DNA of 64,000 nt from CBDDEC01 sp965226785. Lineage in GTDB: Bacteria; Chloroflexota; Dehalococcoidia; UBA2979. The notes under the pieces were generated by a model, which saw only the letters and a list, made by a program, of their open reading frames with translations, did no database searches and had not been told where the DNA came from. Shown here piece by piece: positions 26,047-34,854 of the stretch. Numbering within the stretch: the first letter of the stretch is position 1; each line of letters opens with the position of its first letter. The stretch spans positions 124,001-188,000 of the forward strand of contig CBDDEC010000004.1 in the NCBI GenBank assembly GCA_965226785.1. Direction: 5' to 3'. Made by a program: the position numbers and the translations under genes.

Positions 26047-26808
26047 CTACGGGATCGCCTCGATACGCCCCGACTTCAGCACGTTCTTCAACGCCTCTCT
26101 CTTCGTTAGCCCGCTCAGCCGATCGGCGTTCGCCTCGACGTAGCGCACCACCTCGTCGGGGTCGGTCCAGGCAAGGGTGCGCAGCGCCCAGCCGATGGAT
26201 TTGCGGATGAAGAACTCCCTGGCGAACGTGGGGTCCTCCAGGCTCGGTTCGAAGCACCGGTAGAGCAGTTCGAGATCGGTGTGCTCCTTGAAGCCGAGCT
26301 GACAGAGGATCGCGGTGCGACGCTTCCACATGTCCGACGTGCGCGACCATTGGAGCATGCGGTGTGCCGTCCACCTCGGATGCGTCGCGAGCATCCCGCC
26401 GACTCGCTTCGAGGCGATGCCATCGACGTAGTCCCACCACGCGCCGGTCACGACCAGCTCCTCGTAGAGCCGCAGCGAGTCGCGACGCGTCGCGAACTCC
26501 CGGTAGGGCCGCCACCCCGCCAGTTCCAGCGCCGCGTAGCGCTCCTCACGGTGAGTCGCCTCGCGCCAGAGGGCGAGCACCGTGTCGTGCCATGCCTCGT
26601 ACGAGTCGAACTCGTGCGCTGGAAACACCTCGCGCAGCGTCGCGCGCAGCGGTGTGGAGGCGACGCCGAGGTACGGCATGTCGCTCTTCATGTAGCGCTG
26701 CATGCCGGGCGCTTTCGAGGGGTCCGCTGCGGCGCGCAGGGCGGGGGTTACCGCCTCGATGAGCGCCCGCGAGGCGTCGGGCGTCTCGGCGGGGAAGCGT
26801 CGCGCCAT
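26047..26808 (-). CDS. DNA alkylation repair protein, AlkD-like HEAT-repeat glycosylase
   Basis: 253 residues of all-helical HEAT-like repeats. Recognisable AlkD family segments are MQRYMKSDMPYLGVASTPLR near the N-terminus, SREERYAALELA-like EATHREERYAALELAGW, VVTGAWWDYVDGIASKRVG with the tryptophan and aspartate of the DNA-binding face, and FFIRKSIGWALRTLAWTDPD. AlkD enzymes excise positively charged alkylated purines such as N3- and N7-alkyl bases. The start ATG follows a short intergenic segment; a -10 was not identified. The gene ends 45 bases before the DsbA/FrnE start, and both are on the minus strand, though that gene appears to have its own promoter. Confidence 0.85.
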   Translation of the reverse strand: MARRFPAETPDASRALIEAVTPALRAAADPSKAPGMQRYMKSDMPYLGVASTPLRATLREVFPAHEFDSYEAWHDTVLALWREATHREERYAALELAGWRPYREFATRRDSLRLYEELVVTGAWWDYVDGIASKRVGGMLATHPRWTAHRMLQWSRTSDMWKRRTAILCQLGFKEHTDLELLYRCFEPSLEDPTFAREFFIRKSIGWALRTLAWTDPDEVVRYVEANADRLSGLTKREALKNVLKSGRIEAIP

Positions 26809-26972
26809 CGCGCCTACGCCTCGCCGCCGAGGGTGATCACGCGGCCATCGAGGTCGAGCACCTGGAACATCGGCGCCACGCCGGTCAGTCCCGCTGTGTT
26901 AATCACGGTCGCCCCCAGGCGCTGACGATACCGGACGAGCCAAGCCCGGAGCGCCGGGCTTAGCATTGGAGG

Positions 26973-28085
26973 ATGGTCGGGTACCTCGAGGGGTTGGGGG
27001 TCCGCACCCGGGCGGTGGCCATCGGCGTCCTCGTGGCGTGGTTGTTGGCCTGGATGGCCGTGTGGCCGGTGGTCGATGCCTGGACGCGCTCCGCGCTGCT
27101 GTTCTCGGACGTGGTGCTTGAGCTCCCGGTGCGACCCGTCGAGTGGATCTCCGCTAATCCCTCGACGATCGAGACCACCTGGCCAAGTGCCGACCGCGAC
27201 GGTCGAGGGTTCCTGACCCTGCCCGGTCGCGGCGACGATGTGCCGGGCATCGTGCTGGTCCTCGGGGCACGGCCGGCCTCCCCCGACGATCCTCGCGTCG
27301 AACGGCTCGTCGACTCGCTGGCTCGACTCGGCTTTGCGGTGCTGCTCCCGGTCTCGGAGGACCTCGACGTCGGCCGCGTGCTACCGGCCGAGGTCGATCG
27401 ACTCGTCGGCGCGTGGCAGCGGCTGGCCGCCGAGCCTCGCGTCGCCGCGGACCGCGTGGGCTACCTCGGGCTCTCCGCCGGAGGCTCGCTCTCGCTGGCC
27501 GCCGCCTCCAATCCCAACATCGCCGAAGAGGTGCGCTTCGTCGTCGCGATCGGTCCCTACTTCGACGCCGGCGCGCTCGTCGCGGCGACCTCGTCCCGCA
27601 GCTTCGTCACGCCGGATGGCGACGTCGAGGAGTGGTCGCCGCGGCGCATTACGCGCGAGGTGATCGAGGAGACGCTGCTCTCGACGCTCACGCTCGGAGA
27701 ACGCACACACCTCGAGGCGGGAGGCGCGCCCTCGACGGTGGCAGGCGAGGCGGTCGCGACGCTGCTCGCCGGCACCGACCGGCCGACGGCCGAGGCGGTC
27801 GTCGACGGCATCGGCGGTGCGCAGCGCGCGGCCATCGACGGCATCAGCCCGAGCGCGGTGATCGGCGGCCTGCGCGCGGACCTCTACCTGCTGCACGACC
27901 GCAGTGACCGCTTTGTGCCCTGGCCCGCCTCGGAGGACATCGCGGCGGCGTATCCGCCGGACGTCTACCACCGGCTGGACCTCTTCGAGCACGTCGAGCC
28001 CAACGTCGGCGCCGTCGGTCCGCTGCTCCGCGACGGCTGGCGGCTGCACCGGCTGTTCGTGCGGCTCTTCCGTGAGCTGCGTTGA
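26973..28085 (+). CDS. Membrane-anchored alpha/beta-hydrolase
   Basis: 370 residues. An N-terminal hydrophobic helix (AVAIGVLVAWLLAWMAVWPV, residues 14-33) anchors or exports the protein. The rest is an alpha/beta hydrolase: IVLVLGARPASPDD for the first strands, nucleophile elbow VGYLGLSAGGSLSL, acid in LLHDRSDRFVPW and probably the histidine in DLFEHVEPN. A region after the elbow (VPYFDAGALVAA-like, then a helical cap) resembles hydrolases acting on lipid or ester substrates, but no precise family is assigned. It starts just after TTAGCATTGGAGG, where GGAGG overlaps the ATG. It ends before a 7-bp hairpin and the promoter of the next crotonase gene. Confidence 0.7.
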   Translation: MVGYLEGLGVRTRAVAIGVLVAWLLAWMAVWPVVDAWTRSALLFSDVVLELPVRPVEWISANPSTIETTWPSADRDGRGFLTLPGRGDDVPGIVLVLGARPASPDDPRVERLVDSLARLGFAVLLPVSEDLDVGRVLPAEVDRLVGAWQRLAAEPRVAADRVGYLGLSAGGSLSLAAASNPNIAEEVRFVVAIGPYFDAGALVAATSSRSFVTPDGDVEEWSPRRITREVIEETLLSTLTLGERTHLEAGGAPSTVAGEAVATLLAGTDRPTAEAVVDGIGGAQRAAIDGISPSAVIGGLRADLYLLHDRSDRFVPWPASEDIAAAYPPDVYHRLDLFEHVEPNVGAVGPLLRDGWRLHRLFVRLFRELR

Positions 28086-28087
28086 GA

Positions 28088-28111
28088 CGCCTCCACGCCA
28101 TAGCGGAGGCG
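28088..28111 (+). repeat. Inverted repeat after the hydrolase gene
   Basis: CGCCTCC (28088-28094) and GGAGGCG (28105-28111) form a perfect 7-bp stem with a 10-base loop, starting 3 bases after the hydrolase stop. No T-run follows. It ends 5 bases before a TATACT -10, so it could be an operator for the next gene as well as a weak transcript end. Confidence 0.45.
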
Positions 28112-28116
28112 ACGCC

Positions 28117-28122
28117 TATACT
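28117..28122 (+). promoter_or_regulatory. -10 element of the 28161 crotonase gene
   Basis: TATACT followed by CGCGCGG; predicted transcript start near 28129, about 32 bases before the ATG at 28161. The leader includes purine-rich GAGAGACGAGAG as a ribosome binding region. Confidence 0.45.
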
Positions 28123-28160
28123 CGCGCGGACCTGACAGCCACCGCGGAGAGACGAGAGAT

Positions 28161-29057
28161 ATGGCCGACCCCACCTACGAGAATCTGCTGATCGACCGCG
28201 TCGGAACCGACGACCGCGTGGCCCGCATCACCCTCAATCGCCCCGAGAAAATGAACGCGCTCTCACAGGAGCTGCTGTTCGAGTTCCGTGACGCCCTCGA
28301 ACACCTCGAGACCGACTTCGACACGCGCGTGATCATCGTGCGCGGCGCCGGGCGCACCTTCTCCGCGGGCTACGACCTGACGCCGTCGCAGGGCACGGGC
28401 GCGGACGCCGTCGTGCGCCAGTTCCGCGCGAGGGACGACCAGGACCGGCGGCTCTGGCAGGGCGTGCGTGCGGGGATGCAGCGCATCACCAACATCCACA
28501 TGTACTACTGGAACCTGCAGAAGATCACGATCGCGCAGGTGCACGGCTACGCCATCGCCGGCGGCGCAGAGCTGTCGATGATGTCCGACCTCGTAGTCGC
28601 CGCCGAGGACGCGAAGTTTGGCCATCCCGGCCTGCGCTTCGCCGGCACGCGCACCTCGATGATCCTGCCGCTAATCGTGGGGATGCGGAAGGCGAAGGAG
28701 CTGTTCTACACGGGCGACAACATCTCCGGCGTCGAGGCGGCCGAGATCGGCCTGATCAATGAGGCGGTCCCACTCGAAAACCTCGAGGAACGCACGATCG
28801 AAATCGCGAACCGCATCGCGATCCTGCCCTCCGACCACCTCGCGATGCTCAAGATCCACATGAACCGCTTCTACGAGAACATGGGCATCTACTCCTCCGT
28901 GCAGAGCAGCACCGACCTCGACGCTGCGGGCACGTTCACCTCGCAGTCCTACGAGTGGGGCGACAAGATGCGCGAGGGTGGACTGAAGGAGGCACTCGCC
29001 TGGCGCGATGGTCCGTACCAGGACTACCGCTCCGACGACGACCGCAAGCGCGACTAG
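28161..29057 (+). CDS. Enoyl-CoA hydratase/isomerase family protein (crotonase)
   Basis: 298 residues, crotonase fold. NRPEKMNALSQELL, VRGAGRTFSAGYDL and VHGYAIAGGAELSMMSDLVV form the CoA-binding and oxyanion sites. The first catalytic Glu position is kept (GGAEL), but the second, normally in a PE-x-x-x-G segment, reads KFGHPGLRFAGT with histidine/proline, so it may not be a classical hydratase. It is longer than usual, with an extra C-terminal segment (SSVQSSTDLDAAGTFTSQSY). The gene is followed after 59 bases by another crotonase, and the two may be co-transcribed. Substrates are unknown; a role in acyl-CoA side-chain degradation is likely. Confidence 0.8.
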   Translation: MADPTYENLLIDRVGTDDRVARITLNRPEKMNALSQELLFEFRDALEHLETDFDTRVIIVRGAGRTFSAGYDLTPSQGTGADAVVRQFRARDDQDRRLWQGVRAGMQRITNIHMYYWNLQKITIAQVHGYAIAGGAELSMMSDLVVAAEDAKFGHPGLRFAGTRTSMILPLIVGMRKAKELFYTGDNISGVEAAEIGLINEAVPLENLEERTIEIANRIAILPSDHLAMLKIHMNRFYENMGIYSSVQSSTDLDAAGTFTSQSYEWGDKMREGGLKEALAWRDGPYQDYRSDDDRKRD

Positions 29058-29116
29058 GCACTTTCGAGGGTCCATCGAGCGACGACCACTAGAGGCGGGT
29101 CCACGAGGAGACAGCG

Positions 29117-29929
29117 ATGACCGCCGTCGAGTCGAAGACCGAGCAACTGCTGGCGGACCGCGAGGGCCATGTCCTGGTGCTGACGATGAATCGCCCCGAT
29201 CGGCTGAACGCCATCAGCGGGCCGATGCTCCAGGAGCTGGTCGACCAGCTGAACGTAGCCAACCGCGATCCCGACGTGCGCGTGATCATCCTTACGGGCG
29301 CCGGCCGTGGCTTCTGCTCCGGGCTCGACCTCGTCGACCAGGCGGCCGCGCGCCAGGACGCGTCCGAGGCGGAGCTGCCGATGGCCCAGCTCTTCGACGT
29401 TCGAGGCACGCCGCCCTCGACGCTGTTCCACATGGACAAGCCAGTGATCGCGGCCGTCAACGGCGCGGCAGCGGGTTACGGGATGGACCTCGCACTGCTG
29501 TGCGACATCCGCATCGCCGGCGAGTCGGCGAAGTTCGCCCCGGTCATGGTCAAGCGCAACGTGCTGCCTGAGTCCGGCGGCAGCTGGCTGCTCCCGCGCC
29601 TCGTCGGCTGGGGCAAGGCCGCCGAGATCTTTTACCTCGGCCGCAACCTCGATGCGCAGCAGAGCCTCGACTACGGCCTTGTCAACAAGGTCGTCGCCGA
29701 TGACGAGCTGATGTCCGAGGCGATGGCGTGGGCCCAGGAGATCGCGGCCAACGCGCCGATGGCAGTGCAGACGACCAAGCGCATGATGCGCCAGGGCCTC
29801 GACGAGGGCTTCGACACGACGGTCGAGCACGTCGCCGTCCACCTCGGCCGCCTCTTCGCCGCCGACGACTTCAAGGAGGGCGTTGCGAGCTTCATCGAGC
29901 GCCGCGAACCCGACTTCAAGGGTCGGTAG
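29117..29929 (+). CDS. Enoyl-CoA hydratase/isomerase family protein (crotonase)
   Basis: 270 residues; AGGAGA 6 bases before the ATG. Crotonase motifs: LTMNRPDRLNAISGPML, LTGAGRGFCSGLDLVD and NGAAAGYGMDLALLCDIRIA. Both catalytic glutamate positions differ from hydratases: the first is Asp (GYGMDL) and the second region is FAPVMVKRNVLPESGGSW, which places a Glu in PESGG, as in some isomerases and the PaaG-like group. The C-terminal helix (LFAADDFKEGVASFIERREP) is standard. It sits next to the 28161-29057 crotonase on the same strand, with a serine hydrolase convergent downstream. The reaction could be isomerisation or hydration; I do not assign one. Confidence 0.82.
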   Translation: MTAVESKTEQLLADREGHVLVLTMNRPDRLNAISGPMLQELVDQLNVANRDPDVRVIILTGAGRGFCSGLDLVDQAAARQDASEAELPMAQLFDVRGTPPSTLFHMDKPVIAAVNGAAAGYGMDLALLCDIRIAGESAKFAPVMVKRNVLPESGGSWLLPRLVGWGKAAEIFYLGRNLDAQQSLDYGLVNKVVADDELMSEAMAWAQEIAANAPMAVQTTKRMMRQGLDEGFDTTVEHVAVHLGRLFAADDFKEGVASFIERREPDFKGR

Positions 29930-29969
29930 CCGGCACCTCGATCGCGGCCAGATCGCCTCGGCGGGAGCG

Positions 29970-31019
29970 CTAGCTCCGCGCTCGCGCGAGGTGTGTCCAG
30001 AAGTCGGCCACGAATGACTGGTCCGCGAGGTCGTTGCTGGCGGAGTCACCGAGACGGACGACCACCAGTCCCCACGACGGCACAACGAAGAGGTACCGGT
30101 CGAGCGCGCCCAGCGCCACCACCATATCCGGGGGCGCGTCGGGCGCGAGGCGAGTCTCCGATCGGACCTCGCCGATCGTCAGGTTCGGGGGTTCGCCCTG
30201 GGGAACCAGACGAATCGGGCGCTCCGATCCGTTCAGCCACCAGAGCAACCCGTACCCCTCGTTGAGCGCCTGCGAAGGAGACAACATCTCCCGCACACTG
30301 GAATCAGATACGAGTCGCCGTCCAGCCCAGACTCCGCCGCTCAGGATCAGCAGTCCAAACCTCGCGAGATCGCGTGCGGTGGTCGCAAGACCCAGCATCG
30401 CTCCGTGTCGTGTGGTCCCGAATGGACGCTCGACCCACCGAGTGTGTCTCATGCCCAGTGGTTCGCAGAGCCAGTTCGCGATCAGATCGTTCGGATCAGT
30501 TCCGGCGGCGCGAGCAGCGATGCGTATCAGCGTCTGATAGACGGGCGTGTTGTAGTGCCACACCGTTCCCGCGAGCGCGGCGAGTTCAAACTCGTCAGTC
30601 AGGCCGGTGGTCATCGACATGACGTGCCGAAGCGTGATCGCGGCCTCGTCTTCGGCAGGTGCGTTCGACCAGCCCGCTCCCAGGTATTCGTGTACCGGGG
30701 CTGCGTACTCGAGGAATCCCCGCTCGACCGCGATCGCCGTCAGTACGGCTGTGACCGACTTCTGCGCTGACGCCACATTCTCGATCGCGCGGTCTCCCGA
30801 GTCGACGCCATCCAGGGTGTTGGCGTACGCCGGCGACGGCGAGTCGAGGCGCCAGTGTCGCTCGACGAAGATCCGGCCGTCGTGGATGCCCAGGAAACTC
30901 GATGAGCGGCACGTTTGCAGCCAGTCGCTGACGGCCTCGAGGGCGTCCGAGTCGAATCCTGCCGACTCCGCCGCCTCGGCAGCCCACTCATCCGCGGCGC
31001 TCGGGAAGTCGATCGTCAT
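29970..31019 (-). CDS. Serine hydrolase, beta-lactamase/class C family
   Basis: 349 residues. The nucleophile motif S-x-x-K is SAQK at residues 84-87 (ENVASAQKSVTAVLTAI), the second motif Y-x-N is WHYNTPVYQT, and TRHGAMLGLATTARDLARFG is the conserved helix after it. FLGIHDGRIFVERHW is the entry strand of this family. No signal peptide, suggesting a cytoplasmic esterase or amidase rather than a true beta-lactamase. It is the third of three serine hydrolases in tandem on the minus strand (33382 to 29970), separated by 10 bases from the broken second copy. It diverges in sequence from the other two more than they do from each other. Substrate unknown. Confidence 0.82.
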   Translation of the reverse strand: MTIDFPSAADEWAAEAAESAGFDSDALEAVSDWLQTCRSSSFLGIHDGRIFVERHWRLDSPSPAYANTLDGVDSGDRAIENVASAQKSVTAVLTAIAVERGFLEYAAPVHEYLGAGWSNAPAEDEAAITLRHVMSMTTGLTDEFELAALAGTVWHYNTPVYQTLIRIAARAAGTDPNDLIANWLCEPLGMRHTRWVERPFGTTRHGAMLGLATTARDLARFGLLILSGGVWAGRRLVSDSSVREMLSPSQALNEGYGLLWWLNGSERPIRLVPQGEPPNLTIGEVRSETRLAPDAPPDMVVALGALDRYLFVVPSWGLVVVRLGDSASNDLADQSFVADFWTHLARARS

Positions 31020-31029
31020 GGAGCGCAGC

Positions 31030-32173
31030 CTACAGGCTCTCGTACACCGCGCTTTCGAGCGCGTCCGCGCGAGGGAAGGCGCCGAGGCGGTTGGCGACGT
31101 AGCCGAACCCGAGGCGGTGCGCTGGGTCGGCGACGCTGCGTTGGCCGCCGACGCCGACGTGGCCGAAGGACTCCAGGCTGCGGCGCGGCTGCATGTCCGG
31201 ATCGTGCAGCCAGTAGCCGAGGCCGAAGCGGCGGCGGGTGCCGATCACCTCACCGATGCCGTCCGCCTGTACCTCGGACATGGCCGGAATCGCCTCGGGC
31301 GGGAAGAGGCGTATGCCGTCGAGCTCGCCGTCGGCGGCGAGCCCGCCGTACAGGCGTGCGAGGGCGCGCGCGTTGCCATGGCCGTTACCGGACGGCTGCT
31401 CGGCTGCCTGCGCCTCCCGCAAGGTCTGGTCCGGCTTCGGCGGCGTCAGGCCGAACGCGCGGGCGCGCAGCGGTGAGTCCGTCGGCGCTGGCGCATCCGG
31501 CGGCGGCGGTGGCGGCAACATCTCGGCGACTCGCGTCGAGTTCCGGGCCGAAGCCGAGGTGGAAGTCGAGGCTCCACGGCTCGCAGATCTCCTCGCGGAG
31601 AAACGTCCCGGGCGTCCGTCCGTCGATGCGGCGGATCAACTCGCCGGAGAGAAAGCCCCAGGTGCCCGCGTGGTAGCCGTGCTTCGTGCCGGGTTCCCAG
31701 ATCGGTGGCTGTCGCTCGATTGCATGGACCATGAAGTCGAAATCGAGGCCCGAGCCCAGGGGCAGCTCTTCGTCGATCACCGGGAGGCCCGCCTGGTGGC
31801 TGACCAGCTGGCGCACCGTCGTGCGCGCCTTGAGCGCACGCGCCTCCTCGTCGGCGACCGCCGAGGCGAACTCGGGCCAGTAGTCGGTCACGAGCGCGTC
31901 CCAGTCGAGCTCGCCGCGGAGGTGGAGCAGGTGCAGGCAGGTGGCGACGAAGCCCTTCGTCACCGAGTGTGTGAGGGCGATCGTGTCGCGCTCCCAGGGG
32001 CGCGTCTCCGCCTCGTCCGCCCAGCCGGCCCAGAGGTCGACGGCCATCTCGCCGTCGATCATCACCGCGACCGACGCGCCGATCTCGCCGCGCTCCGCGA
32101 AGTTTGCGACGAAGGCCTCGCGGACGGCCGCAAAACGCTCGTCGCAGTGCCCCCCGACGTCGAGGTCGGCCAT
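31030..32173 (-). pseudogene. Serine hydrolase (class C beta-lactamase family), frameshifted
   Basis: The N-terminal frame from ATG 32173 includes S70-V-T-K73 (LTHSVTKGFVATCL) and NGYHAGTW-like KHGYHAGTWGFLSGELI. It is good until about 31535, where sense passes to another frame beginning VAEMLPPPPPPDAPAPTDSP and continuing to SGNGHGNARALARLYGGLAA, GVGGQRSVADPAHRLGFGYV and the stop at 31030. The indel is at about 31528-31535. The neighbouring paralog reads HRVAEMIRPDPP at the same place, which confirms the join. Together the parts make a full-length (about 380-residue) enzyme, so either the gene has just lost function or the assembly misses or adds a base. The start lies 3 bases after the stop of the upstream paralog, a tandem duplication. 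Confidence 0.78.
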
Positions 32174-32176
32174 GAG

Positions 32177-33382
32177 CTACCTGCCGCGTCGCTGGTCGGG
32201 TGAGATGCCGAGGGAGTTGTACACCGCGTTGGCGAGGCTCTGGGCGCGCGGGTCGGGGCGCATGAAGCCGCCGTTCCACATGCGGTTCATCGTGTAGCCC
32301 ATGCCGATGCCGAACTCAGGGTCGGCCCAGCCACCGGAGCCGCCCGCGCCGCCGTGGCCGAACGCATTGCGGCCTCGACGGTCGCCGAGGTCCTCCACGC
32401 CGTGCATGAAGCCCAGCGAGCGGATGGTGCGCATCACGAGCACCTCGTCAGGCGAGTCGACCTGCACCTCACGCGCGCGATCGATCGCCTCGGGCGAGAG
32501 CAGCCGTACACCATCGACCTCGCCTCCGTTGCCTAGTGCGCCGTAGATCGTGGCGAGGGCGCGCGCGTTGCCGTGGCCGTTCGCGCCGGGGATCTCGGCG
32601 GCGCGCCACTCGCGCGAGTTCACCTCGGCGGCGACCTCGGCGTTGGCAGGCACGAGCGACCGACGCGTCAGCTCGAGGTTCATCAACGGTGGCACCGGCG
32701 GGGTCTCACCTTCGCGTTGTTGGGGAGGGTCGGGGCGGATCATCTCCGCGACCCGATGGTCCTCGGACGCTGGCGTGCCGATAAAGAAGTCGACGCCCAG
32801 CGGTGTCGCGACCTCGTCGCGGACGAACGCGCCGAGGCTCTCGGCTCCAGAGGTGCGCCGCACGACCTCGCCGACGAGCCAGCCGAACGTCACCATGTGG
32901 TAGCCGTTCTTCGTGCCGGGGTCCCACTGCGGCGTGGTTTGCTCCAGCGCCTGGATCATCGTGTCCCAGTCGAGGCCATCGCCGGGCTTGAGCTCCGGGT
33001 CGACGGCGACGAGACCGGCCTGGTGCGATAGCAGCCAGCGCACCGGGATCGCCTCCTTGCCGTGAGCGCCGAACTCCGGCCAGTAGTCGACGACCGGAGC
33101 GTCGAGGTCCAGGAGCCCCCGGTCGGCGAGCATGTGCGCGCAGATCGCCGTGACGCCTTTCGTCGTCGAGTAGACGTTGACGATCGTGTCGCGCTCCCAC
33201 GGCCGGTCGCCCTCGGCGTCGGCGTAGCCGCCCCAGAGGTCGACCACCGCCTCACCGTCCACGCGGACCGAGACCGCTGCGCCGCGTTCGTTGTGGTCCT
33301 CGAAGTTGCGCGCGAATGCCTCGCGGACCTCCTCGAACTTCGTGTCGACGGACCCCTGGACATCGACGGTCTGGCTGGTCAC
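32177..33382 (-). CDS. Serine hydrolase, beta-lactamase/class C (EstB-like) family
   Basis: 401 residues, GTG start. S-x-x-K is STTK at residues 72-75 (NVYSTTKGVTAICAHML) and the Tyr motif is KNGYHMVTFGWLVGEVV. The sequence GNGHGNARALATIYGALGNG and the C-terminal FGHGGAGGSGGWADPEFGIGMGYTMNRM (HGG motif, written here in parts: FGHGGAGGSGG then WADPEFGIGMGYTMN) are characteristic of EstB-type esterases. No export signal. It is the first of three tandem serine hydrolase genes on this strand and close to 50 % like the frameshifted second copy by eye in the N-terminal half (both have ERDTI...TTKG/VTKG). Likely hydrolyses small esters or amides. Confidence 0.84.
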   Translation of the reverse strand: MTSQTVDVQGSVDTKFEEVREAFARNFEDHNERGAAVSVRVDGEAVVDLWGGYADAEGDRPWERDTIVNVYSTTKGVTAICAHMLADRGLLDLDAPVVDYWPEFGAHGKEAIPVRWLLSHQAGLVAVDPELKPGDGLDWDTMIQALEQTTPQWDPGTKNGYHMVTFGWLVGEVVRRTSGAESLGAFVRDEVATPLGVDFFIGTPASEDHRVAEMIRPDPPQQREGETPPVPPLMNLELTRRSLVPANAEVAAEVNSREWRAAEIPGANGHGNARALATIYGALGNGGEVDGVRLLSPEAIDRAREVQVDSPDEVLVMRTIRSLGFMHGVEDLGDRRGRNAFGHGGAGGSGGWADPEFGIGMGYTMNRMWNGGFMRPDPRAQSLANAVYNSLGISPDQRRGR

Positions 33383-33445
33383 AGCGTGCTCAATCCCGTT
33401 GAGAGCGATTGGATTGGCGCATCGTACGCGCAGCGCCTACTGACT

Positions 33446-34192
33446 TCAGTGGAAGAGGGCGAGCCCTCGGAGATCGCGCAGTTCATCGATCGTGTAGTCG
33501 GGCTGTTCGTCCTCGGTCGTCGGGACGCGCTCGGGCGGGGTGACCTTACGGATCCAGATCGAGGGCATTCCCACCCGGTTCGCACCGGCGACATCGGCCT
33601 CCGGTCGGTCGCCCACCATCGCCACCTCCGCCGCCCCGAGGTCGAGCGCCTCGAGGGCCGCTTCAAAGATCTTCGGGTGTGGCTTGCGGTACCCGACCTG
33701 GTCGGAGCTGATGATGACCTCGAACGGCTCACGCAGCCCGTAGGCGTGGAGTTCGTCGACGAACTCGTCGTCGCCGTGAGCGCGATTGGTGATGATGGCG
33801 AGGCGCAGGCCCGCCGCCCGCAATCAGTCCAGCGTGTCGTGCGTCTCCTCGAAAAGTCGCCGTCCGAGGAACGGGCCGCCGAGAGCCATCGCCTGCCAGA
33901 CCGCTGCTCCAGCCTCCTGCGGCAGGCCGAGATCTGCCGCCACGGCGGTGGCGCCCTCGACATAGTCGGGGCCTTCGCCGCCGTTCGCGTCGGCGTCGCG
34001 CTCCCACTCGTCCCAGGCCTCGATCAGACGCTCCCGCAGGAGTGTCGCGAGGTCCGGATCGACCCTGTGGGCGACGAGCTCCGCGCGCAGCTTCCGGACG
34101 TGGGCGCGCGCCAACGCCTCGGGCGGTCGCGGATAGGGGAAGTGCCAGAGCGTGTCACCGAGGTCGAAGGCGACCGCGCGAACGTCGCTCAC
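33446..34192 (-). pseudogene. HAD-superfamily hydrolase with an in-frame TGA
   Basis: From GTG 34192, overlapping the stop of the phosphatidyltransferase gene (GTGA), the protein reads VRAVAFDLGDTLWHFP (HAD motif I, D-x-x-x-T) to THDTLD, then TGA at 33824-33826. The same frame goes on with LRAAGLRLAIITNRAHGDDE (motif II T), GYRKPHPKIFEAAL (motif III K) and MVGDRPEADVAGANRVG (motif IV), ending at 33446. All four motifs are intact, so only the TGA breaks it. Relatives usually have Trp, Arg or similar here (TLDxLRAAG), and there is no redox cysteine, so selenocysteine is unlikely. A CGA-to-TGA or TGG-to-TGA mutation or a base-call error fits best. About 248 codons in total. Confidence 0.72.
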
Positions 34193-34854
34193 TCGTCGCC
34201 GTCCATCCGTCGCGAGAGCACGGCGATACGCACGAGGACGTTGACGGCCATTGCGGCCGTGAGCGCGAGCAACGTCCACCACAGCGCCTCGGCCCGCCAC
34301 GCGGCGACCAGCGAGCCGAGCATCAAGTAGAACACGCGCACGTCGCGCCCGGACGAGAGGTAGGCGAACACCGGCTCGAGCTGGCGTTTCGGGTAGTTGG
34401 CGTGCATCACCGACCGGTATTTCTCGGACGCCGCCGCCAGCATGAACGTGGTGCCCAGAGCCGCGAACGCCAGCGGCCATGCCCGCTCCTCGAGGCCTGC
34501 GACCTGTGCGAGCCCGTAGCCGATGCCGGCGAGCGCCAGCGCTTCGACGAGGCGATCGGCGACCGTGTCGAGGAAGTCGCCGAACCGAGAAGAGCGGCCC
34601 GTGCGTCGAGCGATCTCACCGTCCACACCGGCGCCAATCGAGGACGCCTGCAAGACCAGCCCCGCCACCCACCACACCTCGAGGGCGTAGAGCGCTGCCG
34701 CTACCACGCCAAGTGCCGTCGCGAACAACGTGGCCTGGTTCGGCGTCACGCCCGCCCGCGCCAGGGGCCCGGAGATACGGGTCGAGATGCGACGGTTGAT
34801 CAGCAGCGAGACCGGCCCGTCGCTCGTCTTAGTCAGTGGTGTCTCGGAGGTCAC
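34189..34854 (-). CDS. CDP-alcohol phosphatidyltransferase family protein
   Basis: 221 residues, GTG start overlapping the stop of the asparagine synthase gene as GTGA. The family signature D-G-x2-A-R-x8-G-x3-D-x3-D is present, starting at GVDGEIARR and ending DFLDTVADR (about residues 77-101). Hydrophobic helices flank it (ATLFATALGVVAAALYALEV, WVAGLVLQASSIGAG, LAFAALGTTFMLAAA, WWTLLALTAAMAVNVLV). The head group is not predictable: NRRISTRISGPLARAGVTPNQ resembles archaeal/Chloroflexota inositol-phosphate transferases as well as general enzymes. It acts in the cytoplasmic membrane in phospholipid or polar-lipid synthesis. It is the middle gene of a coupled minus-strand set with asnB upstream and the HAD phosphatase downstream. 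Confidence 0.85.
   Translation of the reverse strand: MTSETPLTKTSDGPVSLLINRRISTRISGPLARAGVTPNQATLFATALGVVAAALYALEVWWVAGLVLQASSIGAGVDGEIARRTGRSSRFGDFLDTVADRLVEALALAGIGYGLAQVAGLEERAWPLAFAALGTTFMLAAASEKYRSVMHANYPKRQLEPVFAYLSSGRDVRVFYLMLGSLVAAWRAEALWWTLLALTAAMAVNVLVRIAVLSRRMDGDE

Noticed and set aside
28088..28111. Rho-independent terminator after the hydrolase gene
   Set aside because: The hairpin is good but no T-run follows; listed only as an inverted repeat.
33824..33826. HAD-gene TGA as a third selenocysteine
   Set aside because: No redox cysteine is expected there and only a weak 4-bp hairpin follows, so a nonsense mutation or error is more likely.
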